Shown here: piece after piece, positions 40,565 through 48,660 of the stretch
How the letters are laid out: each line of letters begins with the position of its first letter
Position numbering within the stretch: position 1 is the first letter of the stretch
Source of the DNA: JAYREN01 sp963663375
Lineage (GTDB): Bacteria > Acidobacteriota > Holophagae > Holophagales > Holophagaceae
Direction of reading: 5' to 3'
NCBI GenBank assembly: GCA_963663375.1
Contig: OY760195.1
Span: 744,001-808,000 of the forward strand
Length of the DNA stretch: 64,000 bases
Notes under the pieces: generated by a model
Seen by the model: the letters and a program-made list of their open reading frames with translations, nothing else
Databases searched by the model: none
Told to the model about the DNA's origin: nothing
Program-made: the position numbers and the translations under genes

Positions 40565-40843
40565 CCACTCGGCATTTCCCGTTCTTTCGGTCTTTCCTTT
40601 GCCTTCCCGTTATCAACTCCACGGTTCTCGCTTCGCTACCGATTGGCGTTATTGCTTGTGGTTTCACAAACGACCCATGGATTTCTGCGATCATGGAGCG
40701 GACTCCAACGCTCGTTCCTTTCCGCTCACGCAATAACTCCAAAGCCTTTTCCTTTTCGGCCTGGTTCATGGACTTCCAAACCCGCACAAACGCCCCTGAA
40801 ACCTTGCATTCCGCGTGCTCGGGCGGTCGATTCCGGCTGGTGG
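40565..40843 (-). mobile_element. Cassette C, copy 2
   Basis: ~279 bp, very similar to 13682-13960. The minus-strand frame MNQAEKEKALELLRERKG ... RSMIAEIHGSFVKPQ is intact but reads on past the boundary (CRVGLT). Confidence 0.75.
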
Positions 40844-40940
40844 TCCTAACCGGTCGTTCAACCCGGACGCTGCCTCTGCGAGTCAAAGTCCGACCCTTCC
40901 GCGCCGCTACGGCAGCGCCGGTTAACTCCATACGTTAGGC
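40844..40940 (+). repeat. attC site, R'' TCCTAAC
   Basis: 97-nt form with CCGGTC after R'', as for cassette C copy 1. Confidence 0.9.
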
Positions 40941-41212
40941 CGCAGCAAAACCGCTCTGGCATTAGTCGCGCCGAAAATCGAATTCTCCGCTCAGCGTTCT
41001 CTTCCATCTATCCAGCAACGCCAACTTCATCGCCATTCTCGCTGTCATCATTTCGAGTACGCTCCAGCATTTCTGCCACGTTCCACGCTCGTCGGCCTTT
41101 CCCTTTCAACCTCACGGCCTCTTTCATCTGCGACCATCCATGAAATCCGTTCAATCCCAAGGCTTTCAAAACCAGTCGCGCCGCACGTTCGCAGCAAGCT
41201 TGATCCAAGGCG
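40941..41212 (-). mobile_element. Cassette A, copy 19 (divergent)
   Basis: 272 bp but the most diverged copy: CGCAGCAAAACCGC start, GCATTAGTCG, AACTTCATCGCCATTCTC, CATCTGCGACC and a different 3' end (GCAAGCTTGATCCAAGGCG). Exact length is preserved despite many substitutions. Confidence 0.85.
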
Positions 41213-41309
41213 GCCTAACCCATCGTTCAACCCGGACGCTGCCTCTTCGAGTCATCGTCCGCACCGTCGCGCCGCTTTCGGCAGCGCCGGTTAACTCAAA
41301 TCGTTAGGC
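41213..41309 (+). repeat. attC site
   Basis: R'' GCCTAAC (not CCCTAAC as in other A copies), 97-nt form. Confidence 0.9.
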
Positions 41310-41582
41310 CGCAGGAAAAACCGCTCTGGTTCTCGTCGCGCCGAACACCGAACTCTCCATTCAAGGTTTCCTTCCAGCTATCGAGCAAGGCCAACTTAAT
41401 CGATTCATTCGCTGTCATCATTTCGAGTACGCTCCAGCATTTCCGCCACGTCCCACGCTCGTCGACCTTTCCCTTTCAACGCCACGTCCCTTTTCTACCG
41501 CGCCAAGCCATGAAATCCGCTCAGCTCCAAGGTTTTCAAAACCAGTCGCGCCGCGAGCTTTCAGCGGGCCCAGTTCAGCGCG
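41310..41582 (-). mobile_element. Cassette A, copy 20
   Basis: 273 bp (five-A variant); CTTTTCTACCGCGCC segment. Confidence 0.85.
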
Positions 41583-41706
41583 CCCTAACCCATCGTTCAA
41601 CTCCGACGCTGCCTCTGCGAATCACTTTCCGCCACAAGCGTTCGGATTTCTCGTCTCTCACCTTCCGCGCCGCTTCGGCAGCGCCGGTTAACTCCATACG
41701 TTAGGC
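41583..41706 (+). repeat. attC site
   Basis: R'' CCCTAAC; GCTGCC / GGCAGC, 124 nt. Confidence 0.9.
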
Positions 41707-41861
41707 TTCGCTTTCAAAATCCGTTTTTGGGTCTTCTACATTCGAGTCATTCTCGCCCTTTCGCAGTACCTTCAAGATTGGCCTGGGCCAACTTTCTCGC
41801 TCTTTCCCACTCACAGGTTTTTGCAGCAGCCATCGCTTGTCCGTCTTCAATCAATGGCTCT
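41707..41861 (-). mobile_element. Cassette E, no clear gene
   Basis: 155 bp. No plus-strand gene. A minus-strand frame MAAAKTCEWERARKLAQANL + EGTAKGRE of 28 residues stops inside; too short to call. Confidence 0.6.
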
Positions 41862-41985
41862 GCCTAACCGTCCGCTCAACCCAGACGCTGCCTCTGCGAG
41901 TCACCGTCCTCGACCGTCGTTCGGATTTCTCGTCACTCTCGCGCCGCGCCGCCACGGCAGCGCCGGTTAGCTTCGTTCGTTAGGC
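41862..41985 (+). repeat. attC site with altered L boxes
   Basis: GCTCAAC / GTTAGC; GCTGCC / GGCAGC arms. Confidence 0.92.
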
Positions 41986-42142
41986 TTCACTTCTTCTCGC
42001 AGGTTTTTTGATCCTGCGAACCGATCAATTCGGCTCAAACCAGCGATATAATTCATGCATCCGCTTCAACTCGATTCCTTCTCAAACCAAGGCTGCGCCA
42101 GCGTTCAAGGACAAGCAACAGCTCTTCCCCACACTGGGCTCA
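41986..42142. mobile_element. Cassette F, no clear gene
   Basis: 157 bp. Contains CGCAGG-TTTTTTGAT-CCTGCG, a 6-bp hairpin with a T-rich loop. Only short frames on both strands (for example minus MHELYRWFEPN). Confidence 0.6.
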
Positions 42143-42266
42143 GCCTAACCGGTCGCTCAACCTTGACGCTGCCTCTGCGAGTCGCTTTCTCCGCTGATCT
42201 TTTTGGAATTCTCGTCCCCAACCACCGCGCCGCTTCGGCAGCGCCGGTTATCTCTGATCGTTAGGC
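42143..42266 (+). repeat. attC site with altered L boxes
   Basis: GCTCAAC with GTTATC, CCTTGACG spacer; matches the rare class at 8194. Confidence 0.88.
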
Positions 42267-42371
42267 CGTCCCAACGCAGGGTCACCAGTCTGATAGAATA
42301 GTGAATCACACATAGCCGCAATGGCTCTGATCCGGAAAAATTTAGTCTGCCTATTTCCATTCCCGTTTTTC
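42267..42371. other. Cassette G body, no gene seen
   Basis: 105 nt with no start-RBS-frame combination; ends at an atypical junction. Confidence 0.6.
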
Positions 42372-42466
42372 TAGCTCTACGGTTCCGTCAACACTTACAT
42401 TCTTCTCAAACCTGTTTAGGCGAACTACACCAAGCTTCGTAGAGTTCGCCCAATTCAAAGTTAGGC
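42372..42466 (+). repeat. Atypical attC-like junction
   Basis: Contains GTTCCGTCAACACTTAC (42382-42398), shared with 48170-48186, then perfect arms GGCGAACT (42419-42426) / AGTTCGCC (42443-42450), GCCCAAT and GTTAGGC (42460-42466). Confidence 0.6.
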
Positions 42467-42504
42467 GTTTCTTTCACGTCCGGAACATTCAATAGGAGCT
42501 CTTC

Positions 42505-42738
42505 TTGCGAAATCGAAACTACATCTTGGCTTGGGGCGTTTTTTTCTTGTTGGTCACAATCTTTCAATTCATTTACTACTATTTTTTGGTTCGGTTTTGG
42601 CCATCGATCCTTTCGGCTTCCCATATTAATCCTGAACTTTCAGGAAGAGCCTTTTGGCTAATTCACGCGGTCCCAAATATGGTTGTGTCCTTCTTTAGCT
42701 ATAAATGGACAACACAAAAATTCATCACAAACGCCTAA
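42505..42738 (+). CDS. Two-TM membrane protein
   Basis: 77 residues from TTG. AGGAG 6 nt before this TTG makes it the likely start. TMs about 6-29 and 49-62; C-terminus KWTTQKFITNA. Cassette ends TTAGGCGTTT and AAACGCCTAAC match over 10 nt, showing that the atypical junction on its left is a real cassette boundary. TAA in R''. Confidence 0.74.
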   Translation: MRNRNYILAWGVFFLLVTIFQFIYYYFLVRFWPSILSASHINPELSGRAFWLIHAVPNMVVSFFSYKWTTQKFITNA

Positions 42739-42856
42739 CCCTCCGCTCAACCCGGACGCTGCCTCTGCGAGGCACCGTCCTCGACCGTCGTTCGGATTTC
42801 TCGTCACTCTCGCGCCGCGCCGCTTCGGCAGCGCCGGTTAGCTTTGATCGTTAGGC
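42733..42856 (+). repeat. attC site with altered L boxes
   Basis: GCTCAAC / GTTAGC; GCTGCC / GGCAGC. Confidence 0.92.
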
Positions 42857-42863
42857 CGCTCCC

Positions 42864-43352
42864 ATGATCTTTCCGTCGAAATCGACTATTTTCATAAAAA
42901 TTATGGCTGTAGGTTGTATTTCCTTATCCGCACAGCAACCAGTGCGAATCATCAATACAAGTACATCTGTCCAATTATATCTTCAAGGTAAGAAAATAAA
43001 TTTTGATTCCTTGTACACACCAACCAAGGATGAAGCAAGTCTCCCACCCACAACTTTCGCGGCTTTCCTGCGCGATGAAATCAAGCGAGAATTAAAACCC
43101 CACAGAAAGGAAAGGCTTACATCAATAGCAAAAAACATTGCTCAGTACGATTGGTTCGTATGTGGATTCATTAAAAATGGCGACAAATATTTGTTTTGCT
43201 ATTTCACAAGATTCCTTCGAGAACCATTTGGAATTGATGGTCCGTCCGGGCAATTCCCGGTGATCAAGGACGGTGGAACAGGGGTTTGTCAATGCGTCTT
43301 CCGAGTCAAAGATGCTAGGTTCACACTTCTTCGCTGGAATGGCGTCGCGTAA
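42864..43352 (+). CDS. Secreted protein, unknown
   Basis: 162 residues. Signal-like segment about 8-24 (IFIKIMAVGCISLSAQQ). Mature part has RIINTSTSVQLYLQGKKI, a charged helix (DEIKRELKPHRKERL) and a C-terminal CQCVFRVKDARFTLLRW. Two Cys pairs. Unknown family. Confidence 0.77.
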   Translation: MIFPSKSTIFIKIMAVGCISLSAQQPVRIINTSTSVQLYLQGKKINFDSLYTPTKDEASLPPTTFAAFLRDEIKRELKPHRKERLTSIAKNIAQYDWFVCGFIKNGDKYLFCYFTRFLREPFGIDGPSGQFPVIKDGGTGVCQCVFRVKDARFTLLRWNGVA

Positions 43353-43359
43353 TGTCCCG

Positions 43360-43483
43360 GCCTAACCCTGCGCTCAACCCGGACGCTGCCTCTGCGAGTC
43401 ACCGTTCTCTCCGATCTTTCCGATTCCTCGTCCCCAACTTGCCGCGCCGCCTCGGCAGCGCCGGTTAGCTTTGATCGTTAGGC
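43360..43483 (+). repeat. attC site with altered L boxes
   Basis: GCTCAAC / GTTAGC; CGTTCTCTCC apex. Confidence 0.92.
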
Positions 43484-43501
43484 CACCACCAGGACTCACC
43501 G

Positions 43502-43981
43502 ATGCCAATCACGATGGATGATCTCACTGTCAAGTTCTCGCACTTGGATCGATCCTCTCTGCTTGAGGATTGGCGATGGTTGGTTGGTGAGACAAAACAA
43601 CCAATTTTGATTGCCGCAATCGGGAATGCATTTCTAGAAGACGAGATCGATGGTTCTATTCATATCCTCGATGTCGGCCCCGGTGAGCTCCGTCCCATTG
43701 CATCATCAGTCGATGAATTCAGAGAACTACTCACTCAACGAAACTTCGTCATGGATGAACTTTGCGTCGAGATCATCGACAAGCTAATTCAAATGGGCCG
43801 AAAGCTTGCCCCGGGTCAGGTCTATGGGTTTGTAAAACCACCTTCACTCGGCGGGGCGTACGCGCCCGAAAACCATGAACCCACCGACATTGAAGTTCAT
43901 TTCTCGTTGCTTGGTCAAGTTCATCGCCAGACACACGCTCTTCCTCCAGGAACACCAATTAGACAGGTTTCCATTGAGTAA
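43502..43981 (+). CDS. DUF1851-like (Tdi1-immunity-type) protein
   Basis: 159 residues, soluble. DUF1851-like signature: WLVGETKQPILIAAIGNAFL, then IHILDVGPGEL and SSVDEFRELL; the C-terminal part GQVYGFVKPPSLGG ... EPTDIEVHFSLLGQVHRQ is also typical. DUF1851 includes the C-terminal part of the type VI secretion immunity protein Tdi1; immunity or regulatory function is inferred only. No cognate toxin is adjacent. Confidence 0.85.
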   Translation: MPITMDDLTVKFSHLDRSSLLEDWRWLVGETKQPILIAAIGNAFLEDEIDGSIHILDVGPGELRPIASSVDEFRELLTQRNFVMDELCVEIIDKLIQMGRKLAPGQVYGFVKPPSLGGAYAPENHEPTDIEVHFSLLGQVHRQTHALPPGTPIRQVSIE

Positions 43982-43992
43982 TTCCCGCTCAG

Positions 43993-44115
43993 GCCTAACC
44001 AATCGTTCAACCCGGACGCTGCCTCTGCGAGTCACCTTCCCCGCCAAGCACTCCGATTCCTCGTATCCCCTCAACGCGCCGCTTCGGTAGCGCCGGTTAA
44101 CTCCAATCGTTAGGC
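43993..44115 (+). repeat. attC site
   Basis: Arms GCTGCC / GGTAGC: a single non-Watson-Crick step (G-T type) between the two common classes. Confidence 0.9.
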
Positions 44116-44387
44116 CGCAGGAAAACCGCTCTGGTTCTCATCGCGCCGAAAACCGAATTCTCCGTTCAAGGTTTCCTTCCAGCTATCGAGCAGGGCCAAC
44201 TTAATCGGTTCATTCGCTGTCATCATTTCGAGTACGCTCCAGCATTTCGGCCACGTTCCACGCTCATCGGCCCTTCCCTTTCAACGCCACGTCCCTTTTC
44301 AACTGCGGCAATCCATGAAATCCGCTCAGCTCCAAGGCTTTCAAAACCAGTCGCGCCGCGTGCTTTCATCGGGCTCAGTCCAGCGCG
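44116..44387 (-). mobile_element. Cassette A, copy 21
   Basis: 272 bp; AGCAGGGCC and CGTGCTTTCATCG variants. Confidence 0.85.
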
Positions 44388-44511
44388 CCCTAACCCATCG
44401 TTCAACTCGGACGCTGCAGCCACGAGCCCTTTCCTCCCGCCTGCATTCGGATTTCTCGTCCCCTTTCATCGTCCGGTTGGCTGCACCGCCGGTTAACTCC
44501 ATTCGTTAGGC
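44388..44511 (+). repeat. attC site
   Basis: R'' CCCTAAC; GCTGCAGCC arms. Confidence 0.9.
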
Positions 44512-44536
44512 CGCATCCCAAACGCATAGGTAAGCC

Positions 44537-44818
44537 ATGAGCCAAAATCAACAGATTGATAACGAGCCGTCCAGACTTCCGCCTTCACTTTCTAGGATCT
44601 TTCTTGGTCAAGTCTTTGATGCTCTGATTATAATCTTGGTAATGTTGCCACTCGCAGTTGTTGTCCCGATCACGGTTGATCGAACTTGGCCTAGCGTCAG
44701 CCAAGGCACACTCGGCGTAATCGCGTTCCTATCAATTTCAACAGGGCTTCTAACAGGCCTCGGCGTTGTGCGTTTTCTAGCTGCGCGCAAAGCCAAAAGC
44801 CGTTCCCATGCGGCCTAA
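44537..44818 (+). CDS. Two-TM membrane protein
   Basis: 93 residues. Polar N-terminus (SQNQQIDNEPSRLPPS), TMs about 25-47 and 58-80, basic end (ARKAKSRS). TAAG 4 nt before the ATG is a weak RBS. Unknown. TAA in R''. Confidence 0.74.
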   Translation: MSQNQQIDNEPSRLPPSLSRIFLGQVFDALIIILVMLPLAVVVPITVDRTWPSVSQGTLGVIAFLSISTGLLTGLGVVRFLAARKAKSRSHAA

Positions 44819-44909
44819 CCCATCGTTCAACCCGGACGCTGCCTCTGCGAGTCACCGTCCAATCCTTCCGCGCCGCTACGGCAGCGCCGGTTAACTCCAT
44901 ACGTTAGGC
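44813..44909 (+). repeat. attC site
   Basis: 97-nt form with CGTCCAATCC apex. Confidence 0.92.
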
Positions 44910-44932
44910 CGCACGACATCCCGGAGATCGCC

Positions 44933-45178
44933 ATGGACCAAGCTCAGGTTCGAAGCCATAGCAATGTGAACTTCTGGATCGCTGCCATTGGCTTGGGTTT
45001 GGTGGGCTATTTCATTAAGCCACCGAATAGCTACCTGATATTTCTAGGCGCAATATTCTTTATCTGTTGGGAGATATCTGATCGGCTAAGAGAGCAGTAT
45101 TATTTGCACCAAGCAAACAAAGAACTCCTCGAGCGCATTTCAGGGCAACTAGAAAGACAAGAGCGTTCAATTGACTAG
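44933..45178 (+). CDS. Two-TM protein with C-terminal coiled coil
   Basis: 81 residues. TMs about 12-26 and 32-48, then a charged helical tail (ANKELLERISGQLERQERS) with a heptad-like Leu/Ile spacing. GGAG about 9 nt before the ATG. May oligomerise through the tail. Unknown role. Confidence 0.75.
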   Translation: MDQAQVRSHSNVNFWIAAIGLGLVGYFIKPPNSYLIFLGAIFFICWEISDRLREQYYLHQANKELLERISGQLERQERSID

Positions 45179-45180
45179 CG

Positions 45181-45278
45181 GCCTAACCCATCGTTCAACC
45201 CGGACGCTACCTCTGCCGCTTACTTCCACCACCGCAACGCGCCGCTTCGGTAGCGCCGGTTAACTCCATACGTTAGGC
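45181..45278 (+). repeat. attC site
   Basis: Short 98-nt GCTACC / GGTAGC form. Confidence 0.9.
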
Positions 45279-45290
45279 CGCACGAAACCC

Positions 45291-45572
45291 ATGAGCATCG
45301 TCTACCGAATCACATACCCAAACGGAAAGATCTACATAGGCCAAGATCGGACTGACAGCATCAATTACTTCGGGAGTGCAAACAGCGAGCTAATCTCCAA
45401 AGATTTCAATACAGAAGAACGCAAATCCTTCACCATCACACGCGATATTCTATGGCAGTCCGATTCCGCTTCGCCTGCTGAGCTTTCTCAAAAGGAAATC
45501 GAATTCATCAAGGCATTTCGCTCCAATGATCCAGCGATTGGATATAACCAATGGCCAAAATTCAAAACATGA
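45291..45572 (+). CDS. GIY-YIG nuclease-like protein
   Basis: 93 residues, a single compact GIY-YIG-type domain. VYRITYPNGKIYIGQD matches the (G/V)IY/VYR...YIG strands at residues 4-19; FGSANSELI gives the following helix; ITRDILWQS contains an Arg in the position of the catalytic Arg region and a downstream AELSQKEIEFI gives the Glu-bearing helix. C-terminal PAIGYNQWPKF is typical of small stand-alone members. The family cleaves DNA, but the classical G of GIY is Val here, so activity is not assured. Could act in defence or repair (inference). Confidence 0.85.
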   Translation: MSIVYRITYPNGKIYIGQDRTDSINYFGSANSELISKDFNTEERKSFTITRDILWQSDSASPAELSQKEIEFIKAFRSNDPAIGYNQWPKFKT

Positions 45573-45578
45573 GCAGCG

Positions 45579-45701
45579 GCCTAACCCATCGTTCAACTCG
45601 GACGCTACCTCTGCGAGTCACTTTCCCCGCCAAGCGTTCCGATTCCTCGTCCCCAACCACCGCGCCGCTTCGGCAGCGCCGGTTAACTCTAATCGTTAGG
45701 C
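45579..45701 (+). repeat. attC site
   Basis: Arms GCTACC / GGCAGC: a hybrid left/right combination; CCAACCACCGCG apex. Confidence 0.9.
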
Positions 45702-45707
45702 GTCCGC

Positions 45708-46223
45708 ATGTTCAATGACCTTTTCCATTTCAACCGGTGCAAATCCTTTCACCGAAAGAAGCCAAGGGGCGTTGATCGAATGGCTTCGGCCATTCTTCGG
45801 AAAGCACTTCAATTCGACCGCAAACTAGATCACGAGGATAGCTTCTACTTCAATCACTGGCACCTAGATTGGGATGGCATTGGCGATTTCAATTCACGAA
45901 TTCGACAAGAAACAATTAAAGCTCATGTTATGGTGTTCGGCGCCCTGGCAAAAGAAGCTCCGAACATGGGTAAACCATTCCAACTTTTTCTTTCGTTTTT
46001 TCGAAAGGATGCGGGCCAAGACGCTGTCTACATCCACACCCAAAACCCAAACTCTGAATTCCCGGCTGAATTTGATGAGTTTCAATGGGGCGTCCCCGCA
46101 CTGGAGGCACACCTTTCGAAACTTTTGCCTCAATATCAGTTTATCGCCGGCAAACGGGACCAAAGCTATGTGGTATTCGCAAAGGGTGTTGGAGTCCCCC
46201 TCTCCAAATCCATCAACGCCTAA
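45708..46223 (+). CDS. Soluble protein, unknown
   Basis: 171 residues, no signal, basic N-terminus (CKSFHRKKPRGVDRM). Aromatic centre SFYFNHWHLDWDGIGDFNS, then a beta part FQLFLSFFRKDAGQDAVYIH and WGVPALEAHLSKLL. Not recognised. ATG 6 nt after R'; TAA in R''. Confidence 0.76.
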   Translation: MFNDLFHFNRCKSFHRKKPRGVDRMASAILRKALQFDRKLDHEDSFYFNHWHLDWDGIGDFNSRIRQETIKAHVMVFGALAKEAPNMGKPFQLFLSFFRKDAGQDAVYIHTQNPNSEFPAEFDEFQWGVPALEAHLSKLLPQYQFIAGKRDQSYVVFAKGVGVPLSKSINA

Positions 46224-46314
46224 CCCATCGTTCAACCCGGACGCTGCCTCTGCGAGTCAACGTCCGATCCTTCCGCGCCGCTACGGCAGCGCCGGTTAAC
46301 TCCATACGTTAGGC
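46218..46314 (+). repeat. attC site
   Basis: 97-nt GCTGCC / GGCAGC form. Confidence 0.92.
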
Positions 46315-46319
46315 CAACC

Positions 46320-46772
46320 ATGTTCCCAGCAAAGCAACGGCAATCGACTCAAGCGTTCAGCGCTTGGACCATTGCTTGGATCATCATATTCTTATTACAG
46401 CTCTGCGTTAGATTTAAATTCACAACAAACACATCGATTCGGGTTGTTGGCAATTTGGGGCCGTTTATTGTATCCTCACTTTTTATCCTGACAAGGCGAT
46501 CTACCATTAGGCCAAATATTGATTATTTTAAATACCCAATTAGTTCATTTAAATACTATTCAATTAAAACATCAACAATAACCATAAGTATGCTTATTGC
46601 AGTGTTTCTATGTTTTATTTCGTTCACAATTATAAATATCAATTTGCCAAATCTAGAAGATCGCCTATTTTTTGCCGTTCACGGGACTGGATTTTTGCTG
46701 TCTTTTTTTGTTTCGGTATTTTTGGGTGAGCACTTACTTGCTTACATTTTCAACAAAATTGATAATGGTTAA
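46320..46772 (+). CDS. Polytopic membrane protein (diverged homologue of 812)
   Basis: 150 residues, co-linear with 812 and 34792 copies; identical blocks include QLCVRFKFTTNTSIRV and FFVSVFLGEHLLAYIFN-like end. Divergence is spread along the gene, so this is an older family member with its own, different attC class. AT-rich. Confidence 0.84.
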   Translation: MFPAKQRQSTQAFSAWTIAWIIIFLLQLCVRFKFTTNTSIRVVGNLGPFIVSSLFILTRRSTIRPNIDYFKYPISSFKYYSIKTSTITISMLIAVFLCFISFTIININLPNLEDRLFFAVHGTGFLLSFFVSVFLGEHLLAYIFNKIDNG

Positions 46773-46793
46773 CTAACCTCATGCCAATTCATG

Positions 46794-46917
46794 GCCTAAC
46801 CTTTCGCTCAACTCGGACGCTGCCTCTGCGAGGCACCGTCCTCGACCGTCGTTCGGATTTCCCGTCTCTCTCGCTCCGCGCCGCTTCGGCAGCGCCGGTT
46901 AGCTTTGCTCGTTAGGC
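46794..46917 (+). repeat. attC site with altered L boxes
   Basis: GCTCAAC / GTTAGC; GCTGCC / GGCAGC. Confidence 0.92.
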
Positions 46918-46925
46918 CCACTGTC

Positions 46926-47345
46926 ATGGCTGCTCATCCCAACACTTCTTTTCTTCTGGCGATAGTTTGCGCAGTCTCTATTTCCTGCGCTCCTAAACCC
47001 GTTCCATTTTTCGAGCCTTCACCAACGAAAGCGCTTCTGTATTACCCACCTATTGGCTCTCAATGGCTGAGGAATTTCCCGCACAATTCGCTATACCGCC
47101 CAACAACAATCGAAGAGTGTGAAGGGGAGCATTGGTATAAGAATCGTTCCGGCGACTTCGACAAGGCATACACCAAGTTCAAGAGCCTTATACAACCCGG
47201 AGATGTCGTTTGGTTTTGGAGCGGTCCCAACGGGGGCATGTTCAATACCTATCGAGGCATTGATGTACCAGAAGGGGTTTGCCTCCTCCGACAAAACAAA
47301 GTTGTTGCTGTCCTAATGACCCACATGGCTAGCAATTTTGAATAG
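46926..47345 (+). CDS. Lipoprotein, related to 40085
   Basis: 139 residues. Lipobox VSISC (Cys21) with ATG at 46926; an upstream in-frame start at 46905 would lie in attC. FKSLIQPGDVVWFWSGP and CLLRQNKVVAVL match 40085. Extra HWYKNRSGDFDKAYTK segment precedes the shared unit. Unknown role. Confidence 0.78.
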   Translation: MAAHPNTSFLLAIVCAVSISCAPKPVPFFEPSPTKALLYYPPIGSQWLRNFPHNSLYRPTTIEECEGEHWYKNRSGDFDKAYTKFKSLIQPGDVVWFWSGPNGGMFNTYRGIDVPEGVCLLRQNKVVAVLMTHMASNFE

Positions 47346-47368
47346 CCTTGTACCAATGTTCCTCTCGG

Positions 47369-47465
47369 GCCTAACCAATCGTTCAACCCGGACGCTACCT
47401 CTTCCGGTCACTTCCACCACCGCAACGCGCCGCTTCGGTAGCGCCGGTTAACTCAGTCGTTAGGA
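47369..47465 (+). repeat. attC site, R' GTTAGGA
   Basis: Short GCTACC / GGTAGC form; R' A belongs to the next cassette (which ends GGCTCCTAAC). Confidence 0.9.
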
Positions 47466-47471
47466 GCTGCA

Positions 47472-47933
47472 ATGGCCCCCAGATTCCTTACCTTGCTCTT
47501 CGGCACACTTGCTTGCCTGAGTTCGTCATTTTGTTTGGCACAAACCAGCCCAGTCAATCAACAACACAAGGAAACAGCATCCAAGTCACTACCGATTAAG
47601 ATATTCAGCCTCCCACCCCCACCCCCGATGTCGGACACACTATCGATTCCAAATGGCAAAATTTTGATATCTATTTGCATTGATACATCCGGAAATGTCA
47701 CCGAGTCAAAACGAACTGAAGGTTCAGCGTGGGTTTACAATAAATTCAAAGATTATATAAGAAAGACAATATTTACTCCGACACAAAGCGAATGCAAAGG
47801 ACCATGGGAAGCAAATATGGAACTTGATTTCCAATCTAGTGGCGCAAGAGGTGAGTCTAATACAAAATTCAAATTCAACATCCTTTCAGCAAAATGCAAA
47901 AATACAACTCATCAGTGCCCCTTTGGCTCCTAA
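47472..47933 (+). CDS. Secreted TonB C-terminal-like protein
   Basis: 153 residues. Signal peptide about 1-23 (LTLLFGTLACLSSSFCLA). After a Pro-rich stretch (FSLPPPPPM) comes NGKILISICIDTSGNV, a helix (YNKFKDYIRKTI) and FTPTQSECKGPW, the order of a TonB C-terminal-like domain. Third such protein in the window. Cassette ends GTTAGGAGC and GCTCCTAAC match. TAA in R''. Confidence 0.74.
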   Translation: MAPRFLTLLFGTLACLSSSFCLAQTSPVNQQHKETASKSLPIKIFSLPPPPPMSDTLSIPNGKILISICIDTSGNVTESKRTEGSAWVYNKFKDYIRKTIFTPTQSECKGPWEANMELDFQSSGARGESNTKFKFNILSAKCKNTTHQCPFGS

Positions 47934-48051
47934 CCCATCGTTCAACTCGGACGCTGCAGCCACGAGCACTTTCCTCCCGCCTGCATTCGGATTTCTCGTC
48001 CCCTTTCATCGTCCGGTTGGCTGCAGCGCCGGTTAACTCCATACGTTAGGC
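47928..48051 (+). repeat. attC site, R'' TCCTAAC
   Basis: GCTGCAGCC / GGCTGCAGC perfect arms. Confidence 0.92.
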
Positions 48052-48169
48052 CGCCCGAGGCTCAGGCCATCAAAACCTGATGCCTCCGAAATGGACCCCT
48101 TCAAAAAAGGCCTCCCATCCGTCAAAATTTAGGTCGTCTAATCAGGTCAGCCTCCAACCTAGTTCTACT
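48052..48169. other. Cassette I body, no gene seen
   Basis: 118 nt; only a 13-codon frame (MDPFKKGLPSVKI). Ends in an atypical junction like cassette G. Confidence 0.6.
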
Positions 48170-48253
48170 GTTCCGTCAACACTTACGTTTTTCTCAACCC
48201 GAATAGGCGGCTCTACGAAAACCTTCGTTGGTGTCGTCTAAATCTAGTTAGGC
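48170..48253 (+). repeat. Atypical attC-like junction
   Basis: GTTCCGTCAACACTTAC (48170-48186) as at 42382, a short ACGAA/TTCGT hairpin (48215-48228), GTCTAAA, then GTTAGGC (48247-48253). Weaker pairing than the other three. Confidence 0.55.
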
Positions 48254-48264
48254 GCCCAACACAC

Positions 48265-48570
48265 ATGAAGCCCTTCCTCAGACATCTCAGAACCGCGCTT
48301 ATCTGTCTTGCCTTCGGATTCGCAGCATCCTCCTTCTGGGGCGGGTTCTCCTGCGACACCACGATCAAGACCATGGGAGATCGAATCCAACTTGGTCTGA
48401 TCTGGATTGCCTTGAGCGTCGCCAAACTCGGGCGAATCACCACAAACCCACTGCGTACAAATGTCTACAACGCCTGGCCGCTCGCACTGATTGTTGGCTT
48501 CGTCCTATTTGCCTTGGTTTATTCGTTCCAGCGCTACAAAAAACGCAACCATGCTAACCCTGGCGCCTAA
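48265..48570 (+). CDS. Membrane protein, two to three TM
   Basis: 101 residues. TM about 8-28, amphipathic helix 42-56 and TM 69-86, basic tail (YKKRNHAN). A Cys30 near the periplasmic side. Unknown. Ends TTAGGCGCC / GGCGCCTAAC match, confirming the boundary at the atypical junction. TAA in R''. Confidence 0.74.
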   Translation: MKPFLRHLRTALICLAFGFAASSFWGGFSCDTTIKTMGDRIQLGLIWIALSVAKLGRITTNPLRTNVYNAWPLALIVGFVLFALVYSFQRYKKRNHANPGA

Positions 48571-48660
48571 CCTTTCGTTCAACTCGGACGCTGCCTCTGC
48601 GAGGCACCGTCCGCCCTTCCGCGCCGCTCAGGCAGCGCCGGTTAACTCCCATCGTTAGGC
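48565..48660 (+). repeat. attC site
   Basis: 96-nt form, CGCCGCTCAGGCAGC right side. Confidence 0.9.

Noticed and set aside
41986..42142. CGCAGG-TTTTTTGAT-CCTGCG hairpin as a rho-independent terminator
   Set aside because: The T-run is in the loop, not after the stem, and no gene ends there.
48070..48240. 53-aa plus frame MPPKWTPSKKASHPSKF... in cassette I
   Set aside because: Runs through the atypical junction, no RBS, low-complexity composition.
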